This document shows, one piece after another, positions 36,162 through 47,660 of a DNA stretch of 64,000 nucleotides. The stretch comes from Lycorma delicatula (lineage: Eukaryota > Arthropoda > Insecta > Hemiptera > Fulgoridae), in NCBI RefSeq assembly GCF_047948215.1, contig NC_134465.1, positions 16,574,022 to 16,638,021 of the forward strand, given 5' to 3'. Every line of letters begins with the position of its first letter. Position 1 is the first letter of the stretch. A program made the position numbers and the translations under genes. The notes below the pieces were generated by a model. It made no database searches and had not been told where the DNA came from. It saw only the letters and a list, made by a program, of their open reading frames with translations.

Positions 36162-37224
36162 CAAAAATTGTATTAAAATATTTCTCGTAATTAAACTTTC
36201 ACGTAACTTTCTGCGCGATTTAAGCCGGGATAGGACTTTTGAAAAAATGGTTATTTCATTGTTTGTAATTTTATTTTACCTCGGCTTGTAAGTTTAAACC
36301 GGTAAAATGAAGTTACATAAGCCGTAACGTGACGACCGATTATTTTTGATAAGGTACTTGGTGCACTAATCTATAAGAAATATGTGTAGAATCTTAATAA
36401 AAAAGAATTTGATGTACATATCTAATTCTTTGTGCGATCCATACACAAAAAAAATATATAACTAACCGATTAAAATGTTATTTGACGATACTGAACCGGT
36501 TTAGAAATTAACATGTTCATGAAAGTGTAGAATAAAGTGAATTTACTACTATATTTTTTTGCGAAAAAATGAATGAGAATTCTTAATTTGGAGCGTATAG
36601 AAAAGAATTAGAATATCGTAAAACAAAACACGGCAAAAATTAAAAAAACGTATTTTTTTGTACTAGATTATACGGTAAAAAAAGGAAAAACGTGATTACT
36701 ATGGATTGGAAAAAAGAACAGACCAGAGACCTAAAACGATCTTGAAAATTAAAAAAAAAAAATTTTACGTTAAAAATTTCGAATTGTAAAATCGTGTTGA
36801 AACAGAATTCTGTATACATTGTGTTCGTTAAATCACTAACTGTTGAATATTCGTTTTACATTTCTGAATCGGTCATTTAAAATTTTTTCCTACTTTTTCT
36901 ATATATTTTTACTTTAAATTTTTATATTTTTTAATCGAAAGAAGTTATTTATTATCGGTTAGTGTTCACGAATTCATCCCGATTACATGTGAAAAAGGCT
37001 TCCAAACTAGCTGTCTAGCGGGTTCGTTTTTCTTCTCAAAGCGATTCACCGGTTAGAGGGTCCCTTTATTTTCTACAAGGTTTTGGTAATTTTTACCGAC
37101 TGAATCGTTTCAAATTAAACATCGTCAATGTCCCATTTATAAAGATTTTTGGCTCGTTTTTAAAGAATTTTTATTTTTGAAGGATCGCCCGTGTTTGAAG
37201 AAAAAGTATACCGCTGCTGTTAAC
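36162..37224. other. AT-rich non-coding stretch
   Basis: No recognisable feature. Confidence 0.5.
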
Positions 37225-37430
37225 TCGTCTTCGCAAATCGATTGTTTAACGGATGATTTTCAAAGTCGAAGGTTTTGAGGTTCAAATCCTAGTAAAAGTT
37301 AACGCTGTTATACGGATTAAAATACTTTGTCGGTCGAGGTTCAATTAATCGCACGTCTCAGGAACAGGTGGCCTGAGTCTTTACATGTCATCCTCACTCG
37401 CTGGGCCGTAGGGTGTTTTCCTTAATATTC
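37225..37430 (+). mobile_element. tRNA-derived SINE, family 2 (copy 2)
   Basis: Plus-strand order: 'gattttcaaagtcgaaggtt', B box 'ggttcaaatcctagt' (about 37,280), 'aaagttaacg', then 'ggttcaattaatcgcacgtctcagga' and 'ggcctgagtc'. The B box is the best preserved of the four copies. The 3' end is not clear. Confidence 0.65.
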
Positions 37431-37609
37431 ACTAGTTGAACCGATTGCAACGTACATATTAGGGAAGAAAAACAATTTTTTCAAGAATTTATGTTAAGTC
37501 GGTTTAGAGATAATAATCAAAATACTACCCGAATTATGAAGGTACATCTTCCGGAATTTTCTATCTTTTTTGAGTTTTTTGGACTACGGGTATCTTGCAC
37601 AGTCGATAT

Positions 37610-38795
37610 TTGCAAAAACCCAGATACTTAAATTTTAGCCGATCGTTATACTTTCCCTTTATAGCTGCAACTGTATGGCTGCAACAGCAACAACATTTTA
37701 GCCGGGAAAGTAAAAGTAAAAAATACAGTTTGTAGAATCGTATGAAAACAGATAATTTAGAATGTACAAGATATATCGAGAGCTAAATTATTATCAAACC
37801 AAACGATTAATGTTAAATAAAACAATAAAAATAATCCCGCATATAAATTATCTTTTTTTTAAATTACGAAAACCGCTCGTTAAAATTGAAAAAGAATCAT
37901 ATCGTATATACGTATTATAAAAAATGCATAAAACAGTTTACATAAAAGAAAAAACAGGAAAAGAAACCGACATAAAAATGCAAAGTGGAAGGTACATAAA
38001 GGACTACATCGTATATTTTGTATCAGAATAAAAGCTAACGGATGTCTCTAATTAAAACAAAATGAATATACTATTTCAGTGATAAAAAATCAAATTATTT
38101 TTCGTATATGTGTAAGATAATGATGAAGGATGTAAAAAGAGGGAAGAAATCTCATACAAAGCTGGAATATAATATTTATGTAAGAATTAGGCGCTTTAAT
38201 AAAATTTTTTTTAAATACTCTACGGATTAATAATAGTTTAAATTGTGTTCTCATAATAAGGATACCTTTATAAAAAAGCCTACCGTCATCTATTGTATTG
38301 AAGAAGCATAATCGGCGCATTTTTAATATACAATATTACACTTTATAATTATGAATTATTATCATTATTATAATAATAAATAAATACATAATCGGAATAT
38401 AAATGCGATAAATAAATTTTAATTTACATTTTAAAAGTAATGTTAATTTTATGAATATAAGAAAATAATAGTATAAATACGAAAAACTGCAATACCTAGG
38501 CCTACAATGACGGCTTATGATGGGTCAACGGAAAAGAAATACTATAATAAGATATGTAATATAATAAAATATATATTTTTTTTTTTTTTAATAAACATAA
38601 GAATCGGTCGTCATTCAGAAAATATCTATTAATTATAGAGTGAATAATTCAGTTTTTTATAATCGGGAAATTTCTATCGATTTGCGGAGTACAATCTTTT
38701 TTGCAGTAGCATAGCTACAAAGGGAAAGTATAGGGATCGGCCAGAATTTTGGTTATAGAGATTTTGGCAAACGTTAACGTTTCAGTAGCAGCTAT
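37610..38795. mobile_element. About 1.2-kb element with 80-bp inverted ends
   Basis: 'gccgatcgttatactttccctttatagct' (about 37,640-37,670) is inverted near 38,705-38,745 as 'agctacaaagggaaagtatagggatcggc'. Flanking bases also match imperfectly. The interior is AT-rich with no transposase. The right end runs into a (TA)n tract at 38,797-38,850. Confidence 0.5.
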
Positions 38796-38796
38796 A

Positions 38797-38813
38797 TATA
38801 TAATATAAAAATA

Positions 38814-38850
<37 letters not shown>
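38797..38850. repeat. (TA)n microsatellite
   Basis: Alternating TA runs with 'aaaaataa' interruptions, directly next to the inverted-end element. Confidence 0.9.
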
Positions 38851-38851
<1 letters not shown>

Positions 38852-38950
38852 CTTAGCCTGTTCTCGACCTCATCGGACAGAGACATCACGGTATCCGTGC
38901 GTATTTTTTTCTGAATTTGTTTTTAGCCTTATTGAATAATGTTGCACCAA

Positions 38951-39146
38951 ATCAGACCGACTGGCCGGCCTCCGTGGCGCGAATGGTAGCGTCTCGGCCT
39001 TTCATCCTGTCATCCGGAGGTCCCGGGTTCGAATCCCGGTCGGGCATGGCATTTTCACACACGCTACAAATCATTCATCTCATCCTCTAAAGTAATACAC
39101 AACTGTGGTCCTGGAGGTTAAACAAAAAAAAAAGATCAGATCGACT
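38951..39146 (+). mobile_element. tRNA-derived SINE, family 1 (copy 2), with target duplication
   Basis: The 172-base body (38,963-39,134) has an A box 'tggcgcgaatggtagcg' and a B box 'gggttcgaatcccgg', both close to RNA polymerase III consensus. Then follow 'cacgctacaaatc', 'ctcatcctctaaag', 'tggtcctggaggttaaac' and an A-run. It is flanked by ATCAGACCGACT (38,951-38,962) and ATCAGATCGACT (39,135-39,146), a 12-base duplication with one mismatch. Best-preserved copy in the window and a useful reference for the family. It is not a functional tRNA gene: the acceptor stem does not close. Confidence 0.85.
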
Positions 39147-39554
39147 TTTTGAAGTAAATAATTAGCCCCACGAGTAAATTAAATTTAAAATATAAGTTGT
39201 AAAACGAATGCTTTCAAAAGAGTGTTTATTAGGTGAAGAAAGAATAATACGATTTCTGTCTATTTTTCGCCCGTTTTGCTTCGATAAAAAACCGATATTT
39301 ATTTATAAGTTTTTATTTCCTTTTCATCGGCTGTATTTATGTTCATTTTTTCAGAATTTAAATTCTCTACAAGTTTTATTTCTAAACCTTCCTTCCGCAT
39401 TTATTGGTCATTTAACAAAGCTATTGTGTTATAAACCCCACCCAAAAACAAAACTTGGTTTGTTTTACGTCGGATATCTTAAAAACTACTCGATTTCCAG
39501 TTTTGGGGTCTATTTTATTCTATTTACCGGCACAAATTACACACTTGGAAATAA

Positions 39555-40075
39555 TTTTCCATAAAGTGCCATCTTCAAGTTCTAAATGACCTAGTCACTA
39601 TTACACCAGGAATCGAGGACTAACACCCTCGAGTCAAGCATACGGGACATATGTTTTTACCACGGATTTGCATTATATGCACAAAAGTACGTAAGTCTTT
39701 TGAAACGTTTTTCCCAAAAGTGTCCACTTTGTTCCTAAAATGACCTTTAAACTTTAACCGGTCCTAAATTCTTCCAAAATCTTTTTAACTCCTCGGTAAA
39801 AGAAAAGAAGACAATTTTATTTTAAACCGCGTGCATCTTATCGAAAGGTGATCTCATTAATTTCCAGTCTCGAACGGAACTAGATTATTTTGACAGGATC
39901 TCATTTTTTCGATGCAACGAAGTACTTATTAAAAAACCGGAAGTTGTACTACTGTAAATGTTTGTTTGTTTTGTAATCAAGTTTTTGTGCTTAAAAGAGT
40001 TTTTGAAAGAAATTCAGGCCTAAGTAAAGTTTGAAGGTCATTTAGAGGTTAAAGACGGCACTTTATGGAAAAATG
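39555..40075. mobile_element. Inverted-repeat element, partial
   Basis: 'ttccataaagtgccatcttcaagttctaaatgacct' at 39,558-39,593 is inverted at 40,033-40,069. The continuation of the right arm ('...ttcaaactttacttaggcctgaatttc') matches 39,733-39,790 instead. The left arm therefore appears split by about 140 foreign bases flanked by 'ctaaatgacct' and 'ctaaaatgacct', suggesting a secondary insertion. The 118-codon frame ending at 39,564 has no recognised domain. Confidence 0.5.
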
Positions 40076-41261
40076 TTTCAGACAAAACCTAACAATCTTT
40101 GTCTCTAGAATCCAAATTCGCGGTGAAAACATGAGTGTTTAATTTAAAAAAAAGAAGAACTTCCGGTCTAGTTAGCCCGCTTCCGGTCGAATCTGGATGT
40201 TGGCAATATGACTAAAAATTAGAGCGCCCCCTACTTGGGGATCAATTTTTTTTGCATTTTCTAGAAAAATCACTTCTTTCAATTTTAGTAGGTTTGGACA
40301 GACGGTTTAAACTTGCACAGTCGGGACATAAGTTCGAAAAAAATATGTAATCCAAAAATACGTCATAACGATGAACATAATTTCCTTAAAATTTTATCGG
40401 TTTAATTAATTTTAGTTCAGCCGATCGGTTTCAACAGATTCTTCAAAAATAATTTTTATAAATTTTACATCGTATTATAGTAACAAAACATTACTTGGAT
40501 AGTTGAACCGTCGACATTTCATGTAGCATTTAAAAAATAGTCGCTTAAATTACAAAAAAAAAAGTTTCTAATTCATTTCGTTCAGCAAGTTTTTTCTTAC
40601 CAAAGCAGAATTTGATTTTAAACTTACTGTGGGAACAAAAAATAAAAGTATGAAATCTGCATATGCATGTCGACTCATATGAACGGGATTTACGTTCGGT
40701 TGGAAGTTTGGACCTCTTTTAATACTTGTATGAGTAATTAAATTATAAATATGGATTTTTTTATATTTATTATTAATAATAATTTTCATAGACTTTATTG
40801 AATAAATATTATGTATTTTATGTAAGATAATAAGTAAAAACTTATTTCAAATCGAACAGATCACGGTACATTGATACACAACGAATTAATTAATTTTATT
40901 GTTTCCTTAAATAATTTAAAAAAGGGGTAGGAAACACAATTAGATAATAAGTTTAATTTGACAAAGTTAAGAATTTAAATGATTTTTATAACGATTATTT
41001 GACTAATTCTTACGATTTTATCACTGGCTTAAGGTTGGCTTCCTTTCGATACTCGGGCTGCCATTGTTTTTTTGATATTTAATTACAGTATTTAAATGAA
41101 TTATTGAATAAAATTAAAAAAAAAAAAATTTGTCTTAACTCGTTTCATTCTACCCCATTACTTGTATTCAGTTATACAATTAATCTTCGTAAAATATTTT
41201 TTTATTTAGCTTACATTTTATCATAACCACCAAAAAAAACAATTTCTTTATAAAAGTGTTA
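40076..41261. other. AT-rich non-coding stretch
   Basis: No coding evidence. 'gagcgccccctacttggggatc' near 40,222 is a small GC-rich island of unknown origin. Confidence 0.4.
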
Positions 41262-41702
41262 CCGAATTTCCTTATGACAAAAATATGATGAAATCAGAAA
41301 ATGGTGAGTAATACAAACCCCCGAAGGACAACTGCAGTGTGAAGGTATCCGTCAAAAAACAATTGTTTTTCCCGAATCCGAAAAAAATTTATATTTTTAA
41401 AGTTACAAAGGTTCACTTGCTAAGGGGCTGTTAAATTACAAAATAATGTTACAAAAAATAGGTAACACTCTTTAACGATCGAGTAAGTTGTTTGTTTTTC
41501 TCTGGTTTTTCTAAACCAGAAAAGTTGTTTGTTTTATTTTGAAAGTCCTGCGGCGAGTGAATCTTTGTAATTTTAGAAATATCAACTTTTCTCGGATACG
41601 GCACAAAAAATAGTTTTTTAAGATATACCTTAACATTCAGGGATGCATATTATTCACCGTTTTTGTGATTTTATAATATTTTTGTCATAAGGAGAGAGAA
41701 TT
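41262..41702. mobile_element. Hairpin MITE, arms about 160 bases
   Basis: The left arm (41,262-41,425) and right arm (41,547-41,702) are inverted complements at about 75-80 percent. Landmarks are 'ccttatgacaaaaatat', 'ggtga(g/a)taat', 'gtatccg' and 'ttacaaaggttcactt' with its inverted copy 'gagtgaatctttgtaa'. The centre is 121 bases. Non-coding. Confidence 0.75.
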
Positions 41703-41929
41703 TATCAACACATTTACAATAAAATAATTTTTTACGGTTCTAGTATGGGCTATTTTTGTTATAGTATTTTTTGTCACGATGTATATGATGTAAAATAAAT
41801 AAAAAAAGGACCATTTTTCCTTTAGATTGTAGTCGATTTTCCTGGCTAAAATACTTATTTCTATATAAATGTATTATTTATTAATTTTTGTATTATTTAT
41901 TTTTTACTAAGAATAAATATCACACTCGC

Positions 41930-42240
41930 CGGGTGATCGCGTCGTCATCGCGAAATCAGCCGGTTTCAAAATCGAGAAGGTCTTTGTAAAGGCAGTTGCT
42001 TTTTTATGGATTTGAATGCCAGAATGTGGATACCAGTATTCTTCGGCGGTCGTGTTTCAATTAACCACACGACTCAAGAGCGGTCGACCTGAATCCATTG
42101 AAATGTTTACCGGTACATTTACACATAGATTGCACTTCGTCTGCAGCCTGGCAAGCCGGTAGCAGTAATTGCATTTGCCTACACACAACCCAGAACCGGC
42201 AGCAGCTAGAAAACCGGTTGGAGAAAAACAAAACAAATAA
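41930..42240 (+). mobile_element. tRNA-derived SINE, family 2 (copy 3)
   Basis: Order: 'cgaaatcagccggtttcaaaatcgag', 'ggatttgaatgcca', 'gtgtttcaattaaccacac...ctcaagagcggtcgacctgaa'. A 3' tail follows ('cagcctggcaagccgg', 'ggagaaaaacaaaac'), ending near an AT palindrome at 42,243-42,270. The B box is degenerate. Confidence 0.55.
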
Positions 42241-42879
42241 ATATCATATGTGCATACACATATGATATTTAACCTTATCGTAGACCAGTCGATCGTAATT
42301 CATCTGTTTTTTTACCGAGTTTGCCCTTCATCATAATAATACAAAATAAGTATAATGACATTTATTATTATTCTTTTTATTATTAATTTATTCGTTAATT
42401 CTAATTTTAATATTAATTTTTTTTGCGTTTAATTATATTTAATTTATCGTTTTTAATAATCTTTTAATTCGTATATTACGTTTGTACGTATAATTTATTA
42501 AACACTTTCTTCGTAATAATCTTTTGATACATATCCTAGTATTTTGTAAACCCCGATAGCTTGAGGCATTTGACGGAATATAAACGGAAAAATGGAAGTT
42601 TCAATCTTTCTTGATGAGAAAAAGTAGTAAAACGTGTAGTTGTAGCCTGCGTCATCCGACTAAATATAGACGAAACATAACTTATTTTTTACAGCAAGCT
42701 AACTTACGTTGGCTTGCTGTCGCAGAAGAATAAAAATAGCGGATTCTTTTTGCGCGAGGAGAAATATTAAAAACATGTAAAAGTTGACGATAAATATTTA
42801 ATATTAAAAATAGCTTTTATATAAAGAAAAATGCATAACAAAAAAGTATTACCGGTTATCATGTTAGTGTATATTTTTC
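42241..42879. other. AT-rich non-coding stretch
   Basis: It contains palindromes at 42,243-42,270 ('atatcatatgtg' type) and at 42,691-42,720 (ACAGCAAGC with GCTTGCTGT). Otherwise unremarkable. Confidence 0.5.
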
Positions 42880-43090
42880 TTCTTCTTTTGATCCCTAGCT
42901 GGCGTTTGGATCGGATCGACTTCTAAGGTCTTACCCTGCTGTGGGTGCCAACGATCGTCTGATTTATCAACAAGACTCTTCGGTGCATTGCTATCCACGG
43001 TCGTTTTCCTGGCCTCATTAAGGTTTAGCCTGCCGATTTTTAGTGAAGGAAAAGTCGCGACCTTTCATAAAGCTATACCGTTACTGTGAA
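42880..43090. other. GC-richer segment of unknown origin
   Basis: The stretch 'ccctgctgtgggtgccaacg' and its surroundings differ in composition from the flanks and look transposon-derived, but both strands are full of stops and no motif could be named. Confidence 0.3.
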
Positions 43091-44168
43091 TAACATTTCT
43101 TTGATCTTTTCTTGTTTTTTTTTTTCGTCGGAGATTCACTCGATCCCGAACGGGACTCTTGATGATGGCGGATAATATTCATTATATTTTATTGAATTGG
43201 TAAATCTTGACCGGTTTTAGCGTCGAATTATTATTAAGATCTTAATCTGTCGTCAAGAGCTTTCTAGATCGGTCGACGATTAATTCTACCGTAAATTTAT
43301 GAACTTTTTTTTAACTCGTTTCAATTACTTTGTCTGGTTTCACTTATTAATTTCCATAGAAAAATAATATCTGCTTACACAGTTAGTATCGGAACGGTAA
43401 TAATGTTAAAAAATATAATAAATCGTTCGGTTCATTGAGATTTACAATCGGTCGGATTCCATAATCCCACAGTTACGTCATAATCTTTAGAAGTAACATC
43501 TTGGTTTACTGAATTTTATCACCCCGGTTATTTTCAAAAGGATTTTTTTTAATTTATTTATAAGTCTTACGTTTTTAACATTGAATTATGATGATATACA
43601 GACCGGCTAGGTAATCGGGTAGTTGACATTTCACGGATTTATTGATATAATTATTTATTTATTATACTATCTGCTGATAAAAAACACTTTATTTATTATT
43701 AATATCATTTACGATATAAAAAGTGAGATTAAAATAATATAATTGCACGGACGAGAAGAGAAGGTGAAATTCACTCTTCATTACTGGGTGTATATTGGAA
43801 AACTTTTTTCCAACGTGAAATGTGTATATACGCTCAAGGTTACGTGCCATAATATTTGGCGATCCACAAAAAGATTAACTGTTTTTTAATAGATTACATT
43901 GATAAACTGAAGAATGTTATTAAACGTAGAAAAATAACTTTTTATAAACCGGTACGAATTCTAATTTATTATAGATTACAATTCGATAACGAAATTCTTT
44001 AAAACACGTGATTTTTTCAACTTATTTCATATTACAGTAAATAATATTACTTCGAATGTATACTCTCTTGTAATAATTTTTAATTACTTTTAATTATATA
44101 CCTTGTTAATTTCATTACGTAATGATTAATATAATTATTATAAAAAAATATATATATATAACTGTACC

Positions 44169-44170
<2 letters not shown>
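43091..44170. other. AT-rich non-coding stretch
   Basis: No recognisable feature. Confidence 0.5.
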
Positions 44171-44202
<32 letters not shown>

Positions 44203-44500
44203 TGGCAATCCCTTTCTCGGTTATTAATTCTGTAAAGTAGGACAAAATGTAATGTCTATAGACTCAATACAACATTTAGTTTGTATAAACTGGAGCCGTA
44301 AAATAGATCCCTTCATCATACCAAGAAAAATTATTACCTTAATAAAGGCCGATTTCAGATCGCGGGATGGAGATCCCGGGTTCGAATTCCGGTCAGGAAT
44401 GATATTTTTCATACGCTACAACATTTCCGTTTCATATTCTTGTGCACAAGTTTCAGGCATGTACGGTGAATTAATCATCAAAAAAAAGAAATCCGTAGAG
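44171..44500 (+). mobile_element. Poly-T tract followed by SINE family 1 (copy 3)
   Basis: A 28-base T run (44,171-44,198) is followed by a SINE body whose B box 'gggttcgaattcc' lies near 44,378. Then come 'tttcatacgctacaac' and an A-rich tail at 44,479-44,490. The A-box region is degraded. Confidence 0.55.
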
Positions 44501-46146
44501 TAGAATTTTGTGTGTTTTTATAAAGGTTGTCTCACGAAGAAACGGAAATAATTAAGGGGTATATTCTTCAAGCGAGAATAAAGAAAAGGGTTCATGAAGA
44601 AATAGGACCGAAAACGTTTATTTTTCGAGTTATGGCTTGTGAAAAAATAGTCCTGATATCTGTTCCGAGGGTAAAAATGAAGCGATTGGAAATTAAATTA
44701 CGGGATAAACTTGTTTATTTCGTTTGAAAAATTTATCAGATAGATTTCAGAACTGTATCTGGTTATTTTTGAGAAAATAATTATAAAACATAAAGCGTTG
44801 TAAAATAAGATTTGTTTTTAGGTTTGAAATGAATAACCCCGGTTGAATTACCGTCAAACAAATACGATTTGTAGAAAATTTAATTCTGAGAAAATTTATT
44901 ACAAGTACCTCGACTGAACACTAAAAAGAGTTAACAAATTTGACTTTTATTAAAAACAAGACGCCGAGACTCGGCACAAAAATACTGTTTTAACTGATTT
45001 TAATTACACTATAAAATAAATATGATTTCTTGGCTAAACTCCCTGCTTAGATATCTCAGCCGATGACCTTTTTGATAACTGTCCAAACTGTTTGAGGTTT
45101 GTTCAGAATAAAAGGCGTAACATTTTATCTATTAAAACATAATTCGATAAAACTGATATTTAACGATTAAATAACTTTAATGCCTGCCTTTTTGAATTTT
45201 CAGACTTACTATTTTTCTAGAAGATATTTTGGGGTTGATTTGTACCAGATTTCCTTAAAATATCACAATTTGTTCCTTATACTTATATTTTTATTGAAAA
45301 AACAAAAAGTGGCAGATAGAGGGGAGAATAAAGCGAGACAGATAATTTGTCCGCATAAATTTTTTTTTCTTTACTTTTATGTCCTGATTCAATCCCTTAA
45401 GTTTGGCAAACATCTCCGGAAACAATTTTTTTGTATTATTGAAGAAACCCGTTCCTTTTTGAATGTGTGTGTTTCTTTATAACCGATTTTTTATATATTA
45501 TAAGCAAAATCTGCATTACGAGATATTTCTGTGCTCGTCGTTGATGGTGGTGACGGCTCCACCTTTAGGTGAGTATAAAACCTAAATATTTTAGGTTTAT
45601 TATTTTTTTTAACTGCTACGTAAGAGTTGTACTTCTAGTTTAAGATTTTTTTTTAATTTCGTGTTTATTTTTATTAATTTTTTATTATTTTAGATGATGA
45701 TAATTGTTTAATACTGAAAAAGCGTATTTGATTGTTGATTTTACTATTATTTTCCAGTTTTATGGTTCTTTAATTTCTTCTCTATATTAATAGTCTACAA
45801 TAGTGGTATTATTGTTTGTATATAGGACCTTTTTTCGCTTTTTTATTAATCGCTTTAAATTTATTACATATCATAGTAAATTGACTTCAATAATTTATTT
45901 TTTAATCTCTCTTCATATTTAGCAAATTAAATAAGACAAATGTACAGACGACGAAGATATTTTTATCATAATATTGTATACTCCAGCTACCTCTATCTCT
46001 TTTCATCCGAAAAAACCGGACCTCAAGCCTGACCACGAATTCTTAGTAGTGAATCATTATTTTTCTGTTCCTAACGTATACGTTGCAATCTGTTCAACAT
46101 CTTAATAATAAGTCTGGCCCGATGAAGATGATATCTAAATGATGTG
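44501..46146. other. AT-rich non-coding stretch
   Basis: No gene recognised. The frames at 44,527-44,727 and 45,180-45,482 have no domain and no splice context. A hairpin, 'aaacctaaa' / 'tttaggttt', lies at about 45,577-45,598. Confidence 0.45.
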
Positions 46147-46365
46147 TAGTCTTGTACGAACTCAGATCGATCATTCCTGAGATGTATGGTTAATTGAACC
46201 CCAACCACCGATGTAAACCGGTCATACACGATCACAGTGTACACCGATGTACGCTATCTAATATTCAAATTCGTATATTTTAAATTAACTTACCTTTACC
46301 AAGATTTGACGCTCAGAACCTTCGATTTCGAAATCGGCTGATTTACCACGACGACAGAATCATAT
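46147..46365 (-). mobile_element. tRNA-derived SINE, family 2 (copy 4)
   Basis: Minus-strand order: 'aaatcagccgatttcgaaat', 'cgaaggttctgagcgtcaaatc', 'taaaggtaagtta', 'ggttggggttcaattaacca', 'catctcaggaatgatcgatc'. It is longer in the middle than copy 1, because of an extra 'cggtgtacac..gtgta' stretch. Confidence 0.65.
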
Positions 46366-47292
46366 TGAACGTAAAAGATTCGGTACATCGTAAGAAGAAG
46401 GAAGAAAAGGAAATCGATAAAAGATAAAATAAAATAAAAGCCCTCGCGAAATGATAAATTCCCTTAAGAGAAAAATAGTGGTTTTATATGTAAAACTTTT
46501 TACGTTCGCAGTTGCTATTAGATAACACAAGAAAATAAATGAGCCGTCTGAGTTTCATTTTACTCAAAAATTGTATGAGTATCCCATAACTACATAGTTT
46601 AAGAAGTAGCAACGAAAAATAACGAAATTTAATAATTCTATAAATAAATAAATTTTAATGAATTCTTGGCGACGTCATAAAGATTTTATTTTTTTGCATG
46701 TAAATCTCAGGAGGAACGGAGTTCTTCATCGAGAATGATCAAAGCACTCCCACTTCGCCTAAGTTTTGGTTTAAACGAATCTCTGTTCTCGAGAGAGATC
46801 ATGAATACACGTACTTGCCCAGAATACATCGGATATCGACAGGACAACGTTTTTATGAAAAAGTCAGGTGCAAACGGACGTAATGACCAGCAAACGAAAG
46901 ATACTCGATAGTTATCTTAAAAAAATTGAATCGATCTCCCGATTGGCTATCCTGCTTCAACTCATCTAATAATATTTTTTAAATCTTTGTTTTGCGAAGT
47001 AAAACCGCTGTTTGGTTAGGCACCCGAAAACAAATTTTGCATTTATTTTCTTTGTATATATATTTGTTACGTTCGCAATAAGTCCTTCAAGACTAGGATG
47101 AAAATGTTGAAAAGAATGTAACTAATCGACACGAGTGTCCTACCGATTTAGTTTCATTAAAACAATAAAATATTAAATCGCGAGTACACGTGTGACCTTT
47201 GAAGTCTTAGTTTTAAATATTGGAAAACAGTTAAAATTAAAAATTATCAGTAAGGGATATGAAACTTGTAGAGAGAAGATGCATTGTTAATT
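46366..47292. other. AT-rich non-coding stretch
   Basis: No recognisable feature. Confidence 0.5.
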
Positions 47293-47331
47293 TCCTCTGT
47301 TCACAGAGGATCTGTTGACAGATTCTCTGTC
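47293..47331. repeat. Three overlapping small hairpins
   Basis: TCCTCTG / CAGAGGA (47,293-47,310), ATCTGT / ACAGAT (47,310-47,323) and GACAGA / TCTGTC (47,317-47,331) overlap, so the strand can switch between alternative foldings. Confidence 0.7.
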
Positions 47332-47494
47332 AAAAGAATATATTACTAGTAAATTATTTTGAAATATAATTATATTAATTATAAGATTTAACATTAATAA
47401 CTATGCTATCGGTGCGGTGCGGCTAATTTACACGTATTATATTCCCACGTACAAATTCGAGTTTATGTGATAACAAAACTGTGCTCCCTCGTTG

Positions 47495-47660
47495 TGAGTG
47501 TGTATGTGCGTGTGTGTACTACCCGGTCGGGGCTCCGCCCACCGGATCCTCAAGGCCCAGGTCGGCGCAGGCGAGCTCCGGGGCCGCCTCAGCGGCACCT
47601 CAAGGTCACAGAGCTCGTTTCGCTCGCCACTCCCGTCTAGCCAGGACCCCCACAATGTTC
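47495..47660. other. CpG- and GC-rich island
   Basis: About 165 bases of strongly GC-rich sequence ('gtcggggctccgcccaccgg', 'gagctccggggccgcctcagc') sit in an otherwise AT-rich intron. Frames are open on both strands, but this is expected from GC bias and none shows a known domain. It could be a transposon fragment or a regulatory island. Confidence 0.4.

Noticed and set aside
38963..39040. tRNA gene
   Set aside because: Good A and B boxes, but the acceptor and anticodon stems do not pair, and it is joined to a SINE tail with target duplications.
39208..39564. 118-codon plus-strand frame, a possible small gene
   Set aside because: Phe/Leu/Tyr-rich composition expected from AT-rich DNA, no domain, and it overlaps an inverted-repeat arm.
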